Source of the DNA: Cynocephalus volans
Lineage: Eukaryota > Chordata > Mammalia > Dermoptera > Cynocephalidae
Direction of reading: 5' to 3'
NCBI RefSeq assembly: GCF_027409185.1
Contig: NC_084471.1
Location: 6,850,535-6,914,534, forward strand
DNA length: 64,000 nt
Shown: in pieces, positions 46,800 to 57,320 of the stretch
How the letters are laid out: each line of letters begins with the position of its first letter
How positions within the stretch are numbered: position 1 is the first letter of the stretch
The notes under the pieces: model-generated
What the model was told of the DNA's origin: nothing
The model's database searches: none
What the model saw: the letters and a program-made list of their open reading frames with translations, nothing else
Made by a program: the position numbers and the translations under genes

Positions 46800-46896
46800 T
46801 TGTGGTTTTTTTTGCAGCTGACCAGTACAGGGATCTGAACCCTTGACCTTGTTGTCAGTACCAGCTCTAACCAACTGAGCTAACCCACCAGCCCAG
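46800..46896 (-). repeat. tRNA-Ile-derived SINE, monomer
   Basis: Target duplication agagttgatcttat (46786-46799) / agagctgatcttat (46897-46910), 13 of 14 identical. Reverse B box 'ggatctgaaccc', reverse A box 'ccaactgagcta'. Confidence 0.95.
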
Positions 46897-46929
46897 AGAG
46901 CTGATCTTATACACGAGGGAGGGAGGGAG

Positions 46930-47090
46930 GGACTCAAGCGTGGTATTCTCAATCTTTGCTGCACACACAGGCCACTTGCGGATCTTGCAAAACCACAGGA
47001 CGGCTGGGTGGGGCCTGAGGCTGCATTTCTACGAGTCCGCAGGTGGAGTTGATGTTGCTGGGCTTTTTGGTTCGTGTATCACACTTTGAA
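46930..47090 (+). mobile_element. MER5A-like hAT MITE
   Basis: 'gtggtattctcaatctttgc', 'ggctgcatttctacgagtcc' and 'tgatgttgctgggc' lie in MER5A order, ending 'cacactttgaatgg'. Confidence 0.7.
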
Positions 47091-47211
47091 TGGCAAGGAT
47101 ATACACTATTTAAAGGGTCACCGTGGGCCTCTGGGATGAGTTTGCCTGCAAGGACGCTGCTTGTTTTCTCAGAAATTTCTGAAGTTTATGATCCTAAGAA
47201 GACTCACTTTA

Positions 47212-47256
47212 TTTATTTATTTATTTTTGGTGGCTGGCCAGCACAGGGATCCGAAT
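47212..47256 (-). repeat. 5'-truncated tRNA SINE
   Basis: Only the tail (now TTTA repeats) and the last ~30 bp of the tRNA unit remain, yet an intact target duplication flanks it (gaagactcacttta 47198-47211 / gaagactccacttta 47257-47271). So it was truncated at insertion, not by later deletion. Confidence 0.85.
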
Positions 47257-47271
47257 GAAGACTCCACTTTA

Positions 47272-47813
47272 AAGCATTAGCCATATTAAAGGGACGCCCA
47301 GCACAGGTCCCGTGGTGAAGAGGACGAAGGGAAAGAGGGAAGGACACACTGCGAACCCCGTGATCAAGCCTGGCCTGGAGCGTTGTGTGAAGCAGCTGTG
47401 TCTGTGTCAAGCTCACGCGCTGGCCACTGCCCACTCCTTTGTGCTAGAAGCCGGCAGCGGCGGGCGAGAAGTGCAGACCCCCGCGTGGGAAAGAGAGCGG
47501 TGGGCATTGCGAGGGGCTCGTCACCCGTTCCTCCACTGGAGTTCGGGTTGCCTTCGAAACCCAGCTCTTCATTTTAGTACAGCATCATTGCCACACTAGG
47601 CAGGCTCCAGAGGGCAGGACAGGGCTTTCCCGCCCGCCCCTCCCGGTGGCGTGCCCTCCGGCCACCTCTCCTTTTCCCTTCCTTTCTGCCCCTCTCCACA
47701 CCTCTATCCGTGGCTGCACCTGCTCTCATGAAGGCCCCTGACTCTCCTGGGGCCAATCCATGTCCAGCAGCCACGACACAGTCTTTTCCCTGGTGTGCTC
47801 TATGGTGACCACT
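47272..47813. other. Unassigned, locally CpG-richer sequence
   Basis: A modest CpG cluster at about 47440-47540. No exon recognised. Confidence 0.45.
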
Positions 47814-48214
47814 TGTTATGGGTTGAATTGGGTCCCCCCAAAAAGATATGCTGAAGTCCTAGCCCCTGGCACCTGTGAATGAGAGCTTATTTGGAAATGG
47901 GGTCTTTGCAGTTGAGATGAGCTCCCCGGGGTGTGTCTTAATCCAATGCGATGGGTAGAGTGCCCTGTGAAGAGGGAGGCAGCGATGGCAGTGATGTGTC
48001 CACAAGCCAAGGATGCCCAGGATTGCCAGGGACACCAGGAGCTAAGGAAAAACCATCGAAACAATCTTCTCTTAGCAACTTCAGAGGGAGTGGGGCCCTG
48101 CCGACACCTTGATTTCAGACTTTAGCCTCCAGAAGGGTGAGAGAATGAAAGTTTATCTTGCTGTCTTAAGCCATCCAGTCTGTGGTCCTCTGTTATGGCA
48201 GCCCTGGGAGGCTA
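47814..48214 (+). mobile_element. MLT1-type LTR
   Basis: Starts 'tgttatgggttgaattgggt' and has 'agcttatttggaaatggggt' and 'acaccttgatttcagacttt'. Confidence 0.9.
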
Positions 48215-48784
48215 CCCACTCCCCCCCACCCCCCAACGCTGCCCTGGGGCCTCCATGGCACAGCCACATCTGCCCACCCCCTCCCCAGGCTGGGGTCTCC
48301 CCTTGGAGTCCTCCTCTCCATGCCCCCTCTCCCTGTGCTCTCACTCGTTTCCAAGGTCCTCAAAGTGAGGCAGGAATAGAATAGGGACACGCCCCGGCGA
48401 GGCTGCTCATAAATATTCAGACTGGATCGGCCAGCGCCTGCGCACTAGGTGGAACAGGAGGGGCAGAGGACAGGGGATGAGGAGTTCACAGGTGGGACAG
48501 GAGGAAGGATGGGGGGGGCACATGCACCTCTCTGGTGGAGATGCCTGCACGCTTCCTTGGTGCATACCTTCACTTGGTCATAAATCCCATCATGTCCTGC
48601 TTCTGTCTCTCTCTCTTTTCTTTTGCCAGTCCAATTCATGGACCAAGAACCTGGATATGCCAACCAGTAACAAAATCTCTTCTGTGCTTGTGACCCCAAA
48701 TCTGCATCTCCAGCCCCATAACCCCAAATACAGCAGCTTCCCACAAAACCCCCTCCTCCTCTAGTCCCTGCCCCAGTTTGTCAA
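48215..48784. other. Unassigned sequence
   Basis: C-rich low-complexity at about 48218-48240. No exon recognised. Confidence 0.45.
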
Positions 48785-49140
48785 CCAGGACAGGCCGGGC
48801 CCTGCTGTGATTACAAACAACTCCAGGGCTCAGTGGCTGCAGACACTGAAGGTGGACTTGTTGCTAATCCTTCATGCCTGTCAGGGGTGAAGGGACTGCA
48901 GCGGGCTGCACGTGGCCCTCGCTCCCAGAGCCTGGCTGACATCTGGGAGGTGCCTGTCACTGTTGGCAGAAGGAAAGCAAACCGCTCTTCTGCAAACCGC
49001 ACACTGGCTCTTAAGTCATCCTGTGCATGGAGTGAGTGCATTATCCTCCTCACATTGCAACGGCGGCAGCAAGCGTCCTCTCCACACCTGGCCTCAAGGA
49101 GCAGGGAGGTGCGACCCCACCATGCCCCTAAAGGAGACCA
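48785..49140 (+). repeat. Probable ancient MER-type repeat, not assigned
   Basis: 'aggacaggccgggccctgct' and 'actccagggctcagtggctg' resemble a common non-autonomous repeat start; the rest is too diverged to align by eye. Confidence 0.35.
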
Positions 49141-49679
49141 GACACATCTAGAGGACAGCACTGAGGCCCCTGTCACAGTGAACTCACCCAGTCTTCCCCA
49201 CCAGCTGGGCACTGGGCTCCGAGTCCTAGCGTTGCATCGTCACAGCTCACGTGCCCAGCACCTTCCTTGTAACCTGAGCTCACGCCCCATCATCTCTCAC
49301 CTGCACCAAGGCAAGAATCTCCTAAGTGGCAAAATCCACACCTGACCATGGCCATCCCACCAGGCTCTCCGGCCTGGCCTGGGGGTGGAGGCGGTCCCCC
49401 CACGTCCCAGTCCCCTCTGCCTCCCAGCTGCCCCCCACCCCAATTCTCAGTTGTTGCAAACAAGCTGGCCGTGGGGTGCCCTGGGGCTGCCCTCCTCCCA
49501 CCTTGCCTGGTGGGTCAGCCCCCTCTCGTCCTGGGGGTGCCACTCCAGGCCACTTCTCCTCCCTGCCTCCATCCCAGACCAGCTGGTCATCTCCTCCTCG
49601 ACATCACTCCATTCCCTGGACATGTGGTATTTCTGGTATTTCTGGTAAGCAGTTGCCGCACGGGACAGCAAGTGATTGT
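49141..49679. other. Unassigned sequence
   Basis: Overlapping ORFs of up to 163 codons occur in C-rich sequence with no family motif. Confidence 0.45.
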
Positions 49680-49790
49680 TCACCTCGTTCACTCATTCAT
49701 TTGTTCATTCGTTCAACAAACCTATCAAGTGCCTGCTTATGTGGAACTTCCATTCCAGGGGACAGAAAGATCAAATACACACACACAGTT
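49680..49790 (-). repeat. L2 LINE fragment
   Basis: 'catttgttcattcgttcaac' and 'caagtgcctgcttatgtgga' fit the reversed L2 3' end. Confidence 0.65.
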
Positions 49791-49929
49791 AGAATAATTG
49801 TAGATTGTCACCAGTGAAGAGTGGTTATGTGGATTTAAACACCACATTTATACAGATGTTTCCTGCATCTAAATGGGAAATTATAGTCCAGGTCAGGACT
49901 TAGCCTCTGGGCTCCAGATTCCCATAACT

Positions 49930-50230
49930 CAGGGATCTGCAAACTTATAGCCCACAGTCCACTGCCTGTTTTCAGAGGCCCTTGAGCTAAGGAGGGTTTT
50001 TACATTTTTAAATGGTTAAAAAAAAATCAACAGAAGAATAGTATCTTAAGGCAACTTTTTGCTCTTTTTTTTTTTTTTTTGGTTGCTGGCTGATTCAGGG
50101 CTCTGAACCCTTGACTTAAGGGTTATCAACGCTGCACTATAACCAACTGAGCTAACCAGCCAGCCCCCACTTTTTGCTCTTTAAACAATAAAATTCTTCA
50201 CCACAATTGCAAATTTTAATATAGGAACAG
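49930..50230 (+). mobile_element. hAT-type MITE, copy 4 of 4, split by a SINE
   Basis: 'cagggatctgcaaacttata' start and 'gggtttttacatttttaaat' interior; continues after the SINE at 50183. Confidence 0.7.
50068..50168 (-). repeat. tRNA-Ile-derived SINE, monomer, within hAT MITE
   Basis: Perfect 14-bp target duplication actttttgctcttt (50054-50067 / 50169-50182). Confidence 0.95.
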
Positions 50231-50862
50231 TCATCCTCCCTGGTGAAAAAAAGAATTTTTTTTTAATGCTTGGCCTTTTAAAAATTATGCTGCCAAGTAT
50301 TTAGAAATATTAACCCAGAATATTTGAGAGGACTGTGTTTTAAATATAAGCTGAAACTCTAGAACTGGGCACCTTAGAGACTATTGCTGCTAGAGGAGGT
50401 TTACATTCATTGCTGGATTTTAAACTTGGGCACCTGTGTGTAACTCAGACTATTCTTTATCCTGAAGCTTTTTGCCCGTGTCTCTAGTTGTACCTTATTA
50501 ATTTCAGAGATACATTATTCATGCCCCATGAAGCAGTCAGGAACTTGCAAGGGAACAGCTCAGTTCAGCTCCCATCACTGTGGCCTTCTAGAGTCTTCCA
50601 GGCTTCACCAGCAGCCCTGTTGGGAAGCTGTCCAACCTGGAGGCAAACAGGATTAAGGAGCCGCTTTTATTGCAGGCATTTACCAATCCTTTCCGCTCTG
50701 TTTGCGGTTCAGATAGATTCCACCTGTTTCCCAGGTTACCTTCCATTTCCATTTCATTCATGAAAAATGCAAGCTGTAGATTTTTATGTATACATCAGAG
50801 AACAGACACCACAATCAGATCAGACTTCAGTCATGAAAGAACGCACACCTTTCCTATTTCAT
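50231..50862. other. Unassigned sequence
   Basis: Nothing recognised. Confidence 0.45.
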
Positions 50863-50873
50863 CAAAGTTTTTC

Positions 50874-50923
50874 CTTTTTTTTTCTTCTCTTTTTTTTTTT
50901 TGGTGGCTGGCCATTACAGGGAT
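50874..50923 (-). repeat. 5'-truncated tRNA SINE
   Basis: T-rich tail plus the last ~25 bp of a tRNA unit ('ggtggctggccattacaggg'). Target duplication aaagtttttc (50864-50873 / 50924-50933). Confidence 0.8.
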
Positions 50924-50949
50924 AAAGTTTTTCTTTTAAAACACAAACT

Positions 50950-51126
50950 TTTTTTTTTTTTTTTTTTTTTTAAAAGATGACCGGTAAGGGGATCTTAACC
51001 CTTGACTTGGTGTGGTCAGCACCACGCTCACCCAGTGAGCGAACCAGCCATCCGTATATGGGATCTGAACCCGGGGCCTTGGTGTTATCAGCACCGCACT
51101 CTCCCGAGTGAGCCACGGGCCGGCCC
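50950..51126 (-). repeat. tRNA-derived SINE, dimer
   Basis: Two tRNA-like units joined by 'atccgtatatgggatctg'. Target duplication aaaacacaaact / aaaacacaacct (50938-50949, 51127-51138). Long T-run of about 22. Confidence 0.95.
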
Positions 51127-51164
51127 AAAACACAACCTTTTTTATGAAGCCTGACAAACACTAC

Positions 51165-51695
51165 CTCAGCCAGGTGATCAAGGTTACATTGAAGTGAAAA
51201 GTCACGTTGATGGCATGTACCTTTGATATGATGTGGTGAGAATGGCCTTTACTCTGTGGTCTTCCCTTCCCAAAACCTCTAACTCCAGTCTAATCGTGAG
51301 AAAAATACCACACAGACTCCAACTGAGGGACATTCTACAAAATTCCTGACCAGGACTCCATAAAACTGTTAAGGTCATGAAAAGCAAGCAAAGTCTAAGA
51401 AACCGCCACAGCCAAGAGGAGCTTAAGGAGACATGACAAATAAATGTCATTTGGTATCCTGGATAGGATCCTGGGACAGAAAAGGACACTGGGTAAAAAC
51501 TAAGGAAATCCGAATAAAGTATAGAATTTAGTAAATAATAATGTATTCATATTGGTTCATTAATTGTAACAAACTTGCCACACTAAGATAAAATGTTAAT
51601 AATAGGAGAAACTGGGTGTAAGGTATATGGGAACTTTCCACCACCTTTACAAATTTTCAGTAAATCTAAAACTATAAAACAAAACGCTTATTAAA
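51165..51695 (+). mobile_element. L1 LINE 3' end (old L1M/L1ME-like)
   Basis: 'ggtcatgaaaagcaagcaaa', 'tggatcc'-type 'atcctggataggatcctggg' and the ending 'cagtaaatctaaaactataa' follow an old L1 3' UTR. Confidence 0.75.
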
Positions 51696-54169
51696 AAAAA
51701 TAGCATCATTGATTGTTTTAAGAGCTGCTGTATTTTTTCCACCTTTATTGCAAAATAAAGATTTGCAGAGTTCTCCAGGCTCATAAGAAGGCCAGTTGGG
51801 AGTGCGTTGTGAGTAAACAGCATCATCCCTAAGGAACTTTTCCAATCAATCATCTATTTTTAGAATCTTTGTGGATCAATGGTTCTTAATTTTCCTTAAA
51901 AATTTTTTTCAGGTGCTTAACCCTCTTGTGGGTTCTGGCTTAATCCAGAAGACTGACACAATGTATGCTCACAAAGGGGAAGTTGAGGGGAGCCCATAAG
52001 AGCAGCCACTTACAGGCGGGATGAGGCCGCCTCCACTGACTGACCTCGTGCAGCAACCTCAACGGCCTGCTCGGGTGTCCCCAGCAACGTAGCCAGCAGG
52101 GGGCACTAGAGTCACTGTATGCCTTTTCTCTTTTCTGGGTCCCTGATTCTGCTAGTGTCTGTTGCAGCCATCCTTGGCAATCATCTACTTTCACTTTTTT
52201 TTTCTTCCTCGAGTCCAAGAAAGGTGGACCTTATTTTCCCTGACAAGGGAATGACATGCAGACTGATAAGCCCCTTTGCAGCCAGCTCTAGAGTCTTAGC
52301 CCCCGGACAGCTGGGAAGGACAACATATCAGCCAAGGTTCTCCAAACAGAACCAATAGGTAACAATAATAATAATAAAGAACCCATAGGTTCTGGAAGAG
52401 GGGAGGGGCAGAGAAGAGAAGCCCGGCCCAGCAGCCCACAACTAAAGGTCATCTGGAATGACTGGCATCTGGGGTAAAGTGGGGTAAGGAATGAGCAGAC
52501 CCAAGATGCTGAGGGTCTTTGGAGCTAAATAGGAGGCCAAGCTTTACTCTGGAATTGTGGGGAGAGAGATGCCTGCATGGTGCTTGCATTAGCCCAGCGT
52601 CTGGCACGTGTGTTAAATGAATGAATACAGGAACACAGAAGTGAGAATTTAAAGCCAGCTCCGACTCCTAAGCACATGCTCTTCCCATCCTGACATGGTT
52701 TCCTGTTCCCCACCCCCTGGAAGGCAGGGAGGGGTCTGTTTTCAGGAAACATGGAGGCCCAGGCCTTGGGTGAAAGCAATGGAAAGAAAGGGGTCAGACT
52801 CAAGGCAGTTCAGTCCTGGAGCAGCTGCTGCAACTGGTTTGAATCAGTGCTTAGTTAATTTCTCTGAATTAAAGTTTGGTGATGAATCATATCTAACCTT
52901 TACTAGATACAGTAACATCTCAGGAAATTCCATCCCATTTTATTTCAACTCTTCCTCCTGGTAAAGGCAGGCAGCACGTCAATTTTCATCTCCAAGTTCA
53001 GTGTCAAGGCCATACCATAATCTTTTTATTATGTTCTAATATTTCTAACAGTGGCTCTGTCCATTTAGTATTTCGGGGAAATTACATTTAGATAGGCATT
53101 AATTTCTGGGTATAATAAGATTGGAGCCGATTGTATTTGAGTCTGTGACTTAATACAGGGAGGTCACTTTCTATTTCACAGTGATGGATGGGTCCAGCCT
53201 TGCTATTATCTCAACCAAACGAAGTCAGAATATTTTAATTGACCAGCACATCTATCCAGTAATAAATGTAGAAAACGCTTCCTCCATTAGGAACCGGGTG
53301 ATTGAAAAGAGGGAAAAAAAAAACAAAGAGAGGCTGTAATTTTCACAGTTGGTCAAATTTCATAGAATGTACTTTCTTTTCAAGAATGATTACTATTTAT
53401 TTTTCTAGCAAGATAATGCTGAATCTCCTTTTGCATGAACGTTCTTTGTTCTTAAAAGTTATCTAATGATTTGGCGGAGGAACCCAGTAATTTGTCAGGG
53501 AAATGCCACATACAAAGCCACAACTCTGGTGCAGAGACAAGTTGTCTGCAGTTACCACTGGCCCACTCTCGGAAGAGTGTGGTTACTTCTTAAAAACAGG
53601 ATAGCTGGTTTGACCCCAGTACAGCAGTGTGGAGACAGCCTCCCACAGTTCACTTTTCAAACTGAACTCTGCACGTGTCAGTGTAAAAACATGCCTTTGT
53701 TTCATTCAAAATGTAATACCGGTCTTTCCTCTCTGCAGCCCTCACAGGTGTATTCCAATGTGGGAAAAACTGAAATTTCTCCCTCCTATGAAAACTGTCC
53801 TCTGGATTGTCTTTTACAATCCCAGGGAGAATCCTAGCCCTGCTGCGTGCACACAGACTGTGCACCTGCCGTTGCCCCTCCACTGATGCCCACTCCCCAC
53901 CCCACCCCACCCCGACCAGGGCCTCATTGTTGACCTCTGTGTGCCACGCACTTGGCCTACACTTCCTTCCCTATTTCACAGAATAAGGATCTGAGGACAG
54001 GAGGTGAATATGATTCTTTATCTCATAATGAAAGAAAGGTTAGTAATTCCCAGCTCATCCCTCAGCGAGAGGGGCCCCTCCTTATTCAAGTCCACACAGA
54101 GCCTCTCATTTTATTGGCACTCACAAATCCTCTATAGCTAATAACAGAACACTCTCCAGGGGGCACCCT
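51696..54169. other. Mostly unassigned sequence with one CTCF-like site
   Basis: A possible L2 3' scrap is at 52575-52630, an (ATA)n run at 52362-52376 and a CCCCA run at 53896-53913. No exon recognised. Confidence 0.45.
52093..52106 (+). promoter_or_regulatory. CTCF-like motif
   Basis: CCAGCAGGGGGCAC matches the consensus CCASYAGRKGGCRS at every position. Orientation is opposite to the site at 2018. Confidence 0.5.
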
Positions 54170-54269
54170 GAAGCCTGTGCGGTCCATGGATCTCTGGGGT
54201 CTTGAGACTCTTTCAGGGGGTCCATGAGGTCAAAACTATTTTTACAATGTTAAAATAATGGAAGACCAC

Positions 54270-54763
54270 TGTTTTGGACTGAGCTCCTGCACTAGGCCCC
54301 AACAGAGCAGACCAAATAAAATGGAGTCACTGATGCTAAGTGCCACATAATTGTGTGTGTGTATTTTTTTTTTTTTTTTTTTTTTGGTGGCAACTGGCCA
54401 GTACAAGGATCGAATCCTGGACCTTGGTGTTATCAGCACCACAAAGTGCCACATAATCAAACTGAAGCACACGATCCCCAAACAGATCAATTTTTCCTGA
54501 AAACAGGATATTCCAGTCTGAGTCAGTGTAATAAGAAAGTCTCTGCTTTAACACTTACCAAAAAAGTAACCTGAAGTTACCTGACGTTAACCAGTCAGCT
54601 TCTACTGTTCTCCTTCCTTATTCCCACTGTACAAAACCCACTGTTCCGCTGCTGCCCAGTGGGAGCTCTCATTCTATTTATAGATGGTGGCTGCCCCAAT
54701 ACACGGTCTCAAATAAAAGCCAATTAGATCTACAACTAAATTTGTTGTAATCTTGTCTTTTGA
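54270..54763 (+). mobile_element. Solo retroviral LTR inside the hAT element, split by a SINE
   Basis: Begins TG at 'tgttttggactgagctcctg'. It has a typical 'aataaaagccaattagatct' polyadenylation region near 54714 and ends near 'ttgtcttttga'. No internal genes. Family not assigned; recognised from its recurrence in mammals. Confidence 0.65.
54352..54443 (-). repeat. 5'-truncated tRNA SINE, within the LTR
   Basis: Perfect 14-bp target duplication aagtgccacataat (54338-54351 / 54444-54457). The tRNA unit stops in the anticodon arm. Confidence 0.95.
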
Positions 54764-55943
54764 TAAGAATAATTCGAAGACGTTACATAGTTACTCAGCT
54801 CCCTGGGCTGACGTTTGCGCTCATGACGCAAAAGGCACCAGTGGGTAAAAGGGCTGGCACCTTCATACTGGTGACACAGAGGCACCGACCTGCACTGCCA
54901 CTGCATTCTTCACCACCACACAGCAGAGAGACACAAAAATGCATTTCACTTAAGAATGAAACAGTAAAAATGGTGGATGTCAATCAATCTCAGCCCTCTT
55001 CACACGCTGTGCTCCCGTGTTCAAAGCAGGGCACCTCGGCTGTGCGAGGCCCGTCTGTCTCGGGGACAGACGCTGGTTGAATCTGAGCTGCATAGCTGCT
55101 CTTCTCCTAGAACATCACGTTTGCCTGGAAAACCAACTGACAAACTATGGTTATTCAGATTTAGGCATTTGGCAGACATTTCCTCGAAAAAGGACGAAGT
55201 GAGCTTCAAGGAAAGCAACTGATGGTGTTTGCTGCCAAGGATAAAATGTGAGCTTTCAAGTGAAAATTGGAATTTTGGGAAACTTGTATCCACCACCATG
55301 AGCCTGGCAGCTTCCCAGTACTTAGAGATCTTTCTCATGCAACAGGTGTTGATATTAATGAATGTGATCTTTTTAATTTGCATAATCATGGCATGTGCCA
55401 GCATTTAGAAGACTTTTGCATAACTCAGGGAACCAGTATTTCCCGAATGACCAATATATGATGTTACAAAATCATGTCTGGGTAAAAGATCCAATCACAG
55501 TGCCAGATGGATCAGTGGATCTTAACGTGACTGAGCATGAGAAAGTCACAGATGGGGTTTCAGATTCAACATTGCCACTAACCTTTAAAAAACTGTCACT
55601 TGTTGAGTTTTGGTGAAGTATCAAAGAATATCTACAGCTATTTGAAAAGGTCATTAAAACTGTCCTTTTTCAAATACATATCTTTGTGAGGACAGATTTT
55701 CTTCATATACATCAATCAAACAACTTCTATTGCAACAGACTGATGCAGAAGGAGATGTGAGAATCCAGTGGGTTTTGAAGACAGATATTAGAGATTTGCA
55801 AAACTGCAAAACAATGCCACTCTTCTCACTACATTTTTAAATTGGAAAATACATTTTTCACAAAATGTTATTTATGTTTGCATGGAATGAGTTTGTTATT
55901 TTTAAATGAATTAAAATTTTAAAAATTTCTCAGTTCCAATATG

Positions 55944-56030
55944 CAGCTAGCCAACTAGCTCACTTGGTGCTGGTCCCCAAGGTCATGGGTTCAGGTCCCT
56001 GTACTGGCCAGCTGCCCCCCCCCAAAAATT
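55944..56030 (+). repeat. tRNA SINE with internal deletion
   Basis: Perfect 10-bp target duplication ttccaatatg (55934-55943 / 56031-56040). The segment between the A box and the variable loop has lost about 20 bp. Confidence 0.85.
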
Positions 56031-56061
56031 TTCCAATATGGTAAATATTAATATCAACCTA

Positions 56062-56130
56062 CAGCTGGCCGGTTAGTTCAGTTGGTTAGAGCATGGTGCT
56101 GATAACATCAAAGTCCAGGGTTCAATTCTT
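56062..56130 (+). repeat. tRNA-Ile-derived SINE, tail lost
   Basis: 'gctggccggttagttcagtt' through 'ccagggttcaattc'; no A tail. Confidence 0.8.
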
Positions 56131-56549
56131 ACTGAGACTAGCAAGTTTGAGAAGAGCTGTTAGACATAATCATGTGATAAAATCAGTAAAAAAAGAGACA
56201 AATTTTTATGTAGTTACTATCCCTGGGATTCAAGTGTCGGATGTTGTAAACAAGCTTTAAAAAGCAGTAAGTGGTGATGTTGTGGAGATGATCTACTGTC
56301 CTATCTTGTGAACGGGTACTGATGGCTTGAGAGATTTCTGGGGACAGCGTCATAATTAGATCTAGAACATGCCATGCCTCAAAGCACTCAGCAGAAGATG
56401 CCTGTACTCTAACTGTGGGATGACTCTAATTAAAAGTGGCTCTAAGGAAAACAAAAACACCAAAGATGCAAGCGAACAACTAGAATGCAACAAAAATAGC
56501 AGAAACCAATTGTTCCAAAATCACACTATTTTATATGCCTGGTATTAAA
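56131..56549. other. Unassigned sequence
   Basis: Nothing recognised. Confidence 0.45.
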
Positions 56550-56634
56550 TACAAGGGGTCTTCAAAATTTTGTAGAAAGAATCATATTATCTTTTAAATC
56601 TATTTTTCCACGAACTTTTTGAAGTGCCCTTGTA
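56550..56634. mobile_element. Palindromic mariner-type MITE (85 bp)
   Basis: The left 'tacaaggggtcttcaaaatt' and the reverse complement of the right 'aactttttgaagtgcccttgta' pair over about 30 bp with TA ends. Such short palindromes are typical of Tc1/mariner MITEs. Confidence 0.75.
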
Positions 56635-56744
56635 CGTGGTTTAGTGAGTCAGCATTAGTCTGTTCCATCTGTATTTCTCAGTTCACACACTCAGGTTGGC
56701 GACTCCCCCCACCCCCCTGCCCTGCCCCTTGTTTTCCTCACTGG

Positions 56745-56870
56745 GACAATAGGGGCTTGTGCCTCCTGTTCACCGGCCCTGATATCTGAACAGCTGGGAG
56801 CTTGCTCATGGTCACACAGCAAGCTAGCAACAAAGCTGGGATTCGATTATTCAGTCTAAATTACAAACGA
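56745..56870 (-). repeat. MIR SINE fragment
   Basis: 'catggtcacacagcaagcta' and 'aaagctgggattcgattatt' are reverse MIR. Confidence 0.8.
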
Positions 56871-56895
56871 GCACCTACTGTTCGCCTCCTTCTAT

Positions 56896-57064
56896 TTTTT
56901 TTTTTTTTTTAAAGATGACCGGTAAGGGGATCTCAACCCTTGGCTTCGTGTTGTCAACACCACACTCAGCCAGTGAGCCAACCGGCCATCCCTATATAGG
57001 ATCCGAACCTGTGGCCTTGGTGTTATCAGCACCGCATTCTCCCGAGTGAGCCACAGGCCGGCCC
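56896..57064 (-). repeat. tRNA-derived SINE, dimer
   Basis: Perfect 13-bp target duplication cgcctccttctat (56883-56895 / 57065-57077), two units joined by 'ccctatataggatccg'. Among the best preserved dimers in the window. Confidence 0.95.
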
Positions 57065-57189
57065 CGCCTCCTTCTATATAATGTCCCTAGTCAGGCAGAA
57101 CAATCTATGGTGTTCAAAGCCAGCCAGCATTTACCTTGGGGGGCAGAAAATCCCAGAAAGCCCATGGGTAGCATCCGCTAGGTTTGTGG

Positions 57190-57320
57190 AATCTGTCGCT
57201 GAAAGGTGCTATGCCAAAATCTTGTCCTATTATAGAAGAAAAACCTAAGGCTCAGAGGAAAGAAGGGACTAGATTTGGTCAACAGCCCAGACAGGGTGAG
57301 AGCCAGGGCCCTTGAGCCGG
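57190..57320 (-). repeat. MIR SINE fragment
   Basis: 'aaacctaaggctcagaggaa' and 'caacagcccagacagggtga' fit reverse MIR. Confidence 0.6.

Larger units (their letters stand above)
54170..56060 (+). pseudogene. Decayed hAT (Charlie-class) transposon with transposase remnant
   Basis: A terminal segment ('gggtccatgaggtcaaaact', about 54218-54237) and a 3' non-coding end (55845-56045) bracket transposase-derived sequence from about 54800 to 55840. Peptides in shifting frames, such as PTDKLWLFRFRHLADI, EFWETCIHHHEPGSFP, NDQYMMLQNHVWVKDP and STLPLTFKKLSLVEFW, match the C-terminal half of a mammalian hAT transposase related to the ZBED5/SCAND3/GTF2IRD2 domain. The final hAT dimerisation segment is recognisable after a stop. 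Several stops and frameshifts show it is dead. An LTR (54270-54763) lies near its 5' end and two SINEs near its 3' end. Confidence 0.8.

Noticed and set aside
49326..49817. 163-codon plus-strand ORF
   Set aside because: Overlapping ORFs in all three plus frames in C-rich sequence, no family motif, and its end runs into an L2 remnant.
55395..55616. Single-exon protein gene (73-codon ORF with hAT-like peptide)
   Set aside because: It is one open block of a frame-broken hAT transposase remnant with stops on both sides, flanked by the transposon's own ends.
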